Assembly (NCBI RefSeq): GCF_009498735.1 | Contig: NZ_ML762453.1 | Coordinates: forward strand, 1 to 35,252 | Direction of reading: 5' to 3' | DNA length: 35,252 nucleotides | Source: Gracilibacillus oryzae | GTDB lineage: Bacteria > Bacillota > Bacilli > Bacillales > Amphibacillaceae | In this document: piece after piece, positions 32,846 to 35,252 of the stretch | Layout: every line of letters starts with the position of its first letter | Numbering within the stretch: the stretch's first letter is position 1 | Program-made: the position numbers and the translations under genes | The notes under the pieces: generated by a model | What the model saw: only the letters and a program-made list of their open reading frames with translations | Told to the model about the DNA's origin: nothing | Database searches by the model: none

Positions 32846-34018
32846 ATGTCCATTGAACTTATTATCATTTTACTGGCTATTGGCTACATAATTTTTACCA
32901 TCGATAAAAAGAAAGATGATTTCCCTGTCCCTACTATATTAGTACTGGTTGGAGTTGGGCTTGCTTTTATTCCTTTCTTTGATTCTGCAAGATTAACGGA
33001 ACATACGATTTATCACGTTTTCCTGCCAGCTCTATTATTTGTATCTGCTTATCAGTTTCCTATAAAAGATTTTCGTAAAAATGCCAGTATCATTCTTTCC
33101 CTGGCAACGATCGGAATTGTACTGAATGTGGTGATACTCGGCTATCTTATTTCACTGATTTCGCCGCTTGGTTTAATCGAAGGAGCGCTTCTGGCTGCTA
33201 TTCTGACACCTACTGATCCAGTTTCCGTTGTTTCTGTTATTAAAAAAGCTACCGGAAATGAACAGATTGCCAGTATCGTTGATGGGGAATCGATGTTGAA
33301 TGATGGGACAAGTATTGTGCTTTTTACCACATTACTATCTGTCGCCACTCGCGAAAAGGGTTTCTCTTTTCCTTCTTTTCTTGGAGAATTTCTGCTTGTC
33401 TCTATCGGCGGAGTGCTGATCGGGCTTATTTTGGGTTATTTAGTAAGCAGAATTGTTCACTACTCTCATGATCGGAACTATCAGATTATGCTTAGTATTA
33501 TTCTCGCTTACGGCGCATTCTCGATTGCCGAAGCTGTTGGCGTATCTGGTGTTCTAGCAACTGTTGCAAGCGGGATGATGATTTCATTTGAATACGGCCG
33601 GGCTGAAAAAGAAGATCACTTCCGCCGCTCATTAGACGGTTTCTGGGAGATTGCGGAAGGCAGTTTGCTGGCAATTTTATTCTTAGTTATCGGAATCGAA
33701 CTTACCGATCACCTGCAAATAAGCTATTGGCTGTATGCTGCTGGAATTTTTGCCTTGATGGTTCTCGTTCGATTTATTACAACACTTGCCGTATCAAAAG
33801 TATTCGAGCCGCTATCCTGGCGTTATAACACGATACTGACATGGGCAGGATTAAAAGGAACAATGTCCGTGTTTTTAATCCTGACGTTATATGCCAAAAG
33901 CGCGAGCAGCATTCACAGTGACTGGATTGTCGGAGTCAGCTTCACCGTTGTGTTATTATCTTTAACTATTCAGAGTTTAACGATGGCGCCTTTGTCACGG
34001 GGATTGTTGAAGAAATGA
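32846..34018 (+). CDS. CPA1-family cation/proton antiporter
   Basis: A 390-residue membrane protein with 10-12 predicted helices. The CPA1 ion-site motifs are TPTDPVSVVSV (Asp124) and DGESMLNDGTSIVLF with Asn152-Asp153. A late WAGLKGTMSVFL motif fits NhaP/NhaK-type antiporters. It would exchange Na+ or K+ for protons, aiding pH and salt tolerance. It lacks the long cytoplasmic C-terminal tail of some relatives. Strong AGGAGGCGAAGG site. Ion preference cannot be read from the sequence. Confidence 0.88.
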   Translation: MSIELIIILLAIGYIIFTIDKKKDDFPVPTILVLVGVGLAFIPFFDSARLTEHTIYHVFLPALLFVSAYQFPIKDFRKNASIILSLATIGIVLNVVILGYLISLISPLGLIEGALLAAILTPTDPVSVVSVIKKATGNEQIASIVDGESMLNDGTSIVLFTTLLSVATREKGFSFPSFLGEFLLVSIGGVLIGLILGYLVSRIVHYSHDRNYQIMLSIILAYGAFSIAEAVGVSGVLATVASGMMISFEYGRAEKEDHFRRSLDGFWEIAEGSLLAILFLVIGIELTDHLQISYWLYAAGIFALMVLVRFITTLAVSKVFEPLSWRYNTILTWAGLKGTMSVFLILTLYAKSASSIHSDWIVGVSFTVVLLSLTIQSLTMAPLSRGLLKK

Positions 34019-34079
34019 TAGACGCTTAAGCTGTTGCTAAATTAGTCATTATCAAACCAAGCTTTCGGCTTAGATTTGC

Positions 34080-34170
34080 GGGTTTTCGTGCTAATTCCTT
34101 GTTTAGGACGAAATCTCCCGCTTCCGTTCTTGGGTTTTCGTTCTAATCCTAAGTTTTGGGTGAAAATCTA
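34080..34170. repeat. Degenerate tandem repeat, two units of about 52 bp
   Basis: GGGTTTTCGTGCTAATTCC (from 34080) recurs as GGGTTTTCGTTCTAATCC (from 34132), with matching downstream pieces (GTTTAGGACGAAATCT versus GTTTTGGGTGAAAATCT). It sits after the antiporter stop. Noncoding; the function is unknown. The rest of 34019-34266 shows only a short AACAG/CTGT stem with an A/T tract near 34180-34206. Confidence 0.5.
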
Positions 34171-34266
34171 TCTATATACAAAAAAAGAACAGTCCACCTG
34201 TCCATTTACTTCATTATTTTATTTATATCTTTAATATTTTCAAAATCTAAAACTTGATCTATTATA

Positions 34267-34313
34267 AAAACAGACCTCCCTGAAAAGTGACTCAGAGAGG
34301 TCTATCCTTTTTC
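34267..34313. terminator. Bidirectional terminator before the TRAP gene end
   Basis: AGACCTCCCTGA pairs with TCAGAGAGGTCT (one mismatch) around an 8-base loop. GTTTTTAT follows on the minus strand and CCTTTTTCC on the plus strand. It ends the dctM transcript. Confidence 0.8.
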
Positions 34314-34339
34314 CTAAACAGCAAGCTTTTTTCCCACAC

Positions 34340-35252
34340 TTACTGTCCTAATAAATTCGGTAAAAATAATGTAATGCTTGGAACATATGCCACAATCAGC
34401 AATGCCACGATCATAACAAGATAGAATGGCAGCATCCCTTTTGTCGCGTCTTCAATGGATAATTTCCCGATGGCAGATCCAACGAAAAGTACGGATCCAA
34501 CAGGTGGAGTGACTAAACCAACCCCAAGAGATAACATGAGCACAACACCAAAGTGTATAGGATCCATTCCGATGTTTGTAGCTACTGGTAATAGGATAGG
34601 TGTCAGAATTAATATAAGTGGCGCCATATCCATAATCATTCCAAGTGCTAGAATAATCAGTATAATCATTAACAAAGTGATGGCAGCATTTGGAGAGAAG
34701 TCAATCAATCCATTTGATACGATTGAGGGAACTTCCAACAATGCTAGTAACCAGCCAAAACCGGAGGAAGCTCCGATCAGGAATAACACCATTGCCAATG
34801 TCTTAAATGTCTTCTGAAGAATAACACCCATTCTTGACATCTTAATATCCCGATAAACAAAGAAAGTAATAACAAACGCATACACTGCCGCAATAGCAGC
34901 AGATTCAGTAGCAGTAAATATACCTGATAAAATACCGCCAATAATAATTACAACAGTCAATAAACCTAAGATACCTTCGCGAATGATTTTAGGCACTTCT
35001 TCCCGCTGAATCACTTCTCCACGTGCATAATTTTTCTTTACGGAGATAACATAGGCTAAGATCATAATTGCGATTCCCAGTAATATCCCGGGAACAAGCC
35101 CGCCAATAAATAATCCCCCAATGGAAACTCCGCCGGCAACCGTTGAATAGATGATCATATTGTGACTTGGCGGGATTAACACCCCTTGTACTGAACTGGA
35201 AATAGTAACAGCAACGGCATAATCTTTATCATACTTTTGCTTTTTCATCATT
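34340..35252 (-). CDS. dctM: TRAP transporter large permease subunit DctM (partial, runs off the window)
   Basis: The last 303 or so residues of a DctM-type protein, normally about 425 residues; its start lies beyond the window edge. It is strongly hydrophobic with at least eight membrane segments. Family-typical stretches are SSSVQGVLIPPSHNMIIYS, GIFTATESAAIAAVYAF, MDMAPLILILTPILLPVA and LVTPPVGSVLFVGSAIGK. With a DctQ subunit and a DctP binding protein it imports C4-dicarboxylates or other acids using an ion gradient. The partner genes would be expected upstream, outside the window. Confidence 0.93.
   Translation of the reverse strand, partial: MMKKQKYDKDYAVAVTISSSVQGVLIPPSHNMIIYSTVAGGVSIGGLFIGGLVPGILLGIAIMILAYVISVKKNYARGEVIQREEVPKIIREGILGLLTVVIIIGGILSGIFTATESAAIAAVYAFVITFFVYRDIKMSRMGVILQKTFKTLAMVLFLIGASSGFGWLLALLEVPSIVSNGLIDFSPNAAITLLMIILIILALGMIMDMAPLILILTPILLPVATNIGMDPIHFGVVLMLSLGVGLVTPPVGSVLFVGSAIGKLSIEDATKGMLPFYLVMIVALLIVAYVPSITLFLPNLLGQ

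Noticed and set aside
34455-34817. 120-codon plus-strand open frame inside dctM
   Set aside because: Antisense to a well-supported membrane transporter, with no ribosome site.

Overview
The window looks like chromosome of a low-GC, Gram-positive, Bacillaceae-type bacterium. Signs of this are AGGAGG-type ribosome sites, SigA-like promoters, CcpA cre-like sites, a lipoprotein sugar-binding protein, a pbuE-like gene behind an adenine riboswitch, a TxpA/BsrG-type type I toxin, an LXG toxin and VanY/VanRS-like genes. Similarity to halotolerant genera such as Oceanobacillus or Virgibacillus is an impression only. No rRNA, tRNA, CRISPR array or intact insertion sequence was seen.

Layout. (1) 1-7080 is a defence island. 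Remnants of a HIT-family gene and a Spo0A-C-like gene come first, then a Vsr mismatch endonuclease (+) facing a minus-strand restriction-modification operon: two different 5-methylcytosine methyltransferases, a McrB-like AAA+ motor and a McrC/LlaJI-like PD-(D/E)xK nuclease. (2) 7093-9364 holds an M20/M28-like metallopeptidase with an unrecognised N-terminal domain and a TPR protein that has a decayed copy at 22.6 kb. (3) 9419-15626 is a seven-gene minus-strand carbohydrate operon: FadR-type GntR regulator, split transketolase, lipoprotein binding protein, two permeases and a cupin. It has no ATPase gene. (4) 15.8-24.3 kb is accessory DNA with low gene density: a Cys-containing micro-protein behind a cre-overlapped promoter, a mirror-symmetric GTTAC/GTAAC array, an LXG polymorphic toxin with two downstream genes, a dead LXG fragment, a GIY-YIG-like protein, a Fur-box-like site, an ECF sigma/anti-sigma pair and several gene remnants. 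(5) 24.6-25.0 kb holds a type I toxin-antitoxin locus with an antisense RNA. (6) 25.2-34.0 kb is mostly housekeeping and envelope functions: PbuE-like purine exporter under an adenine riboswitch, membrane-anchored NagZ-like hexosaminidase, an esterase with one nonsense codon, VanY carboxypeptidase with its two-component system, and a CPA1 cation/proton antiporter. (7) The window ends inside a TRAP transporter DctM subunit.

How the genes work together. The restriction-modification genes form one functional set: two methylases protect the host site, a hairpin separates the methylase pair from the nuclease pair, and Vsr could repair T:G mismatches left by deaminated 5mC. In the carbohydrate operon the GntR regulator probably binds its own promoter (a repeated ACTTGTCAAACA motif), while tandem cre-like sites inside the operon suggest CcpA control. 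The best candidates for less-described biology are the LXG toxin with its unassigned C-terminal domain, the mirror-symmetric array, the cre-controlled micro-protein and the type I toxin locus.
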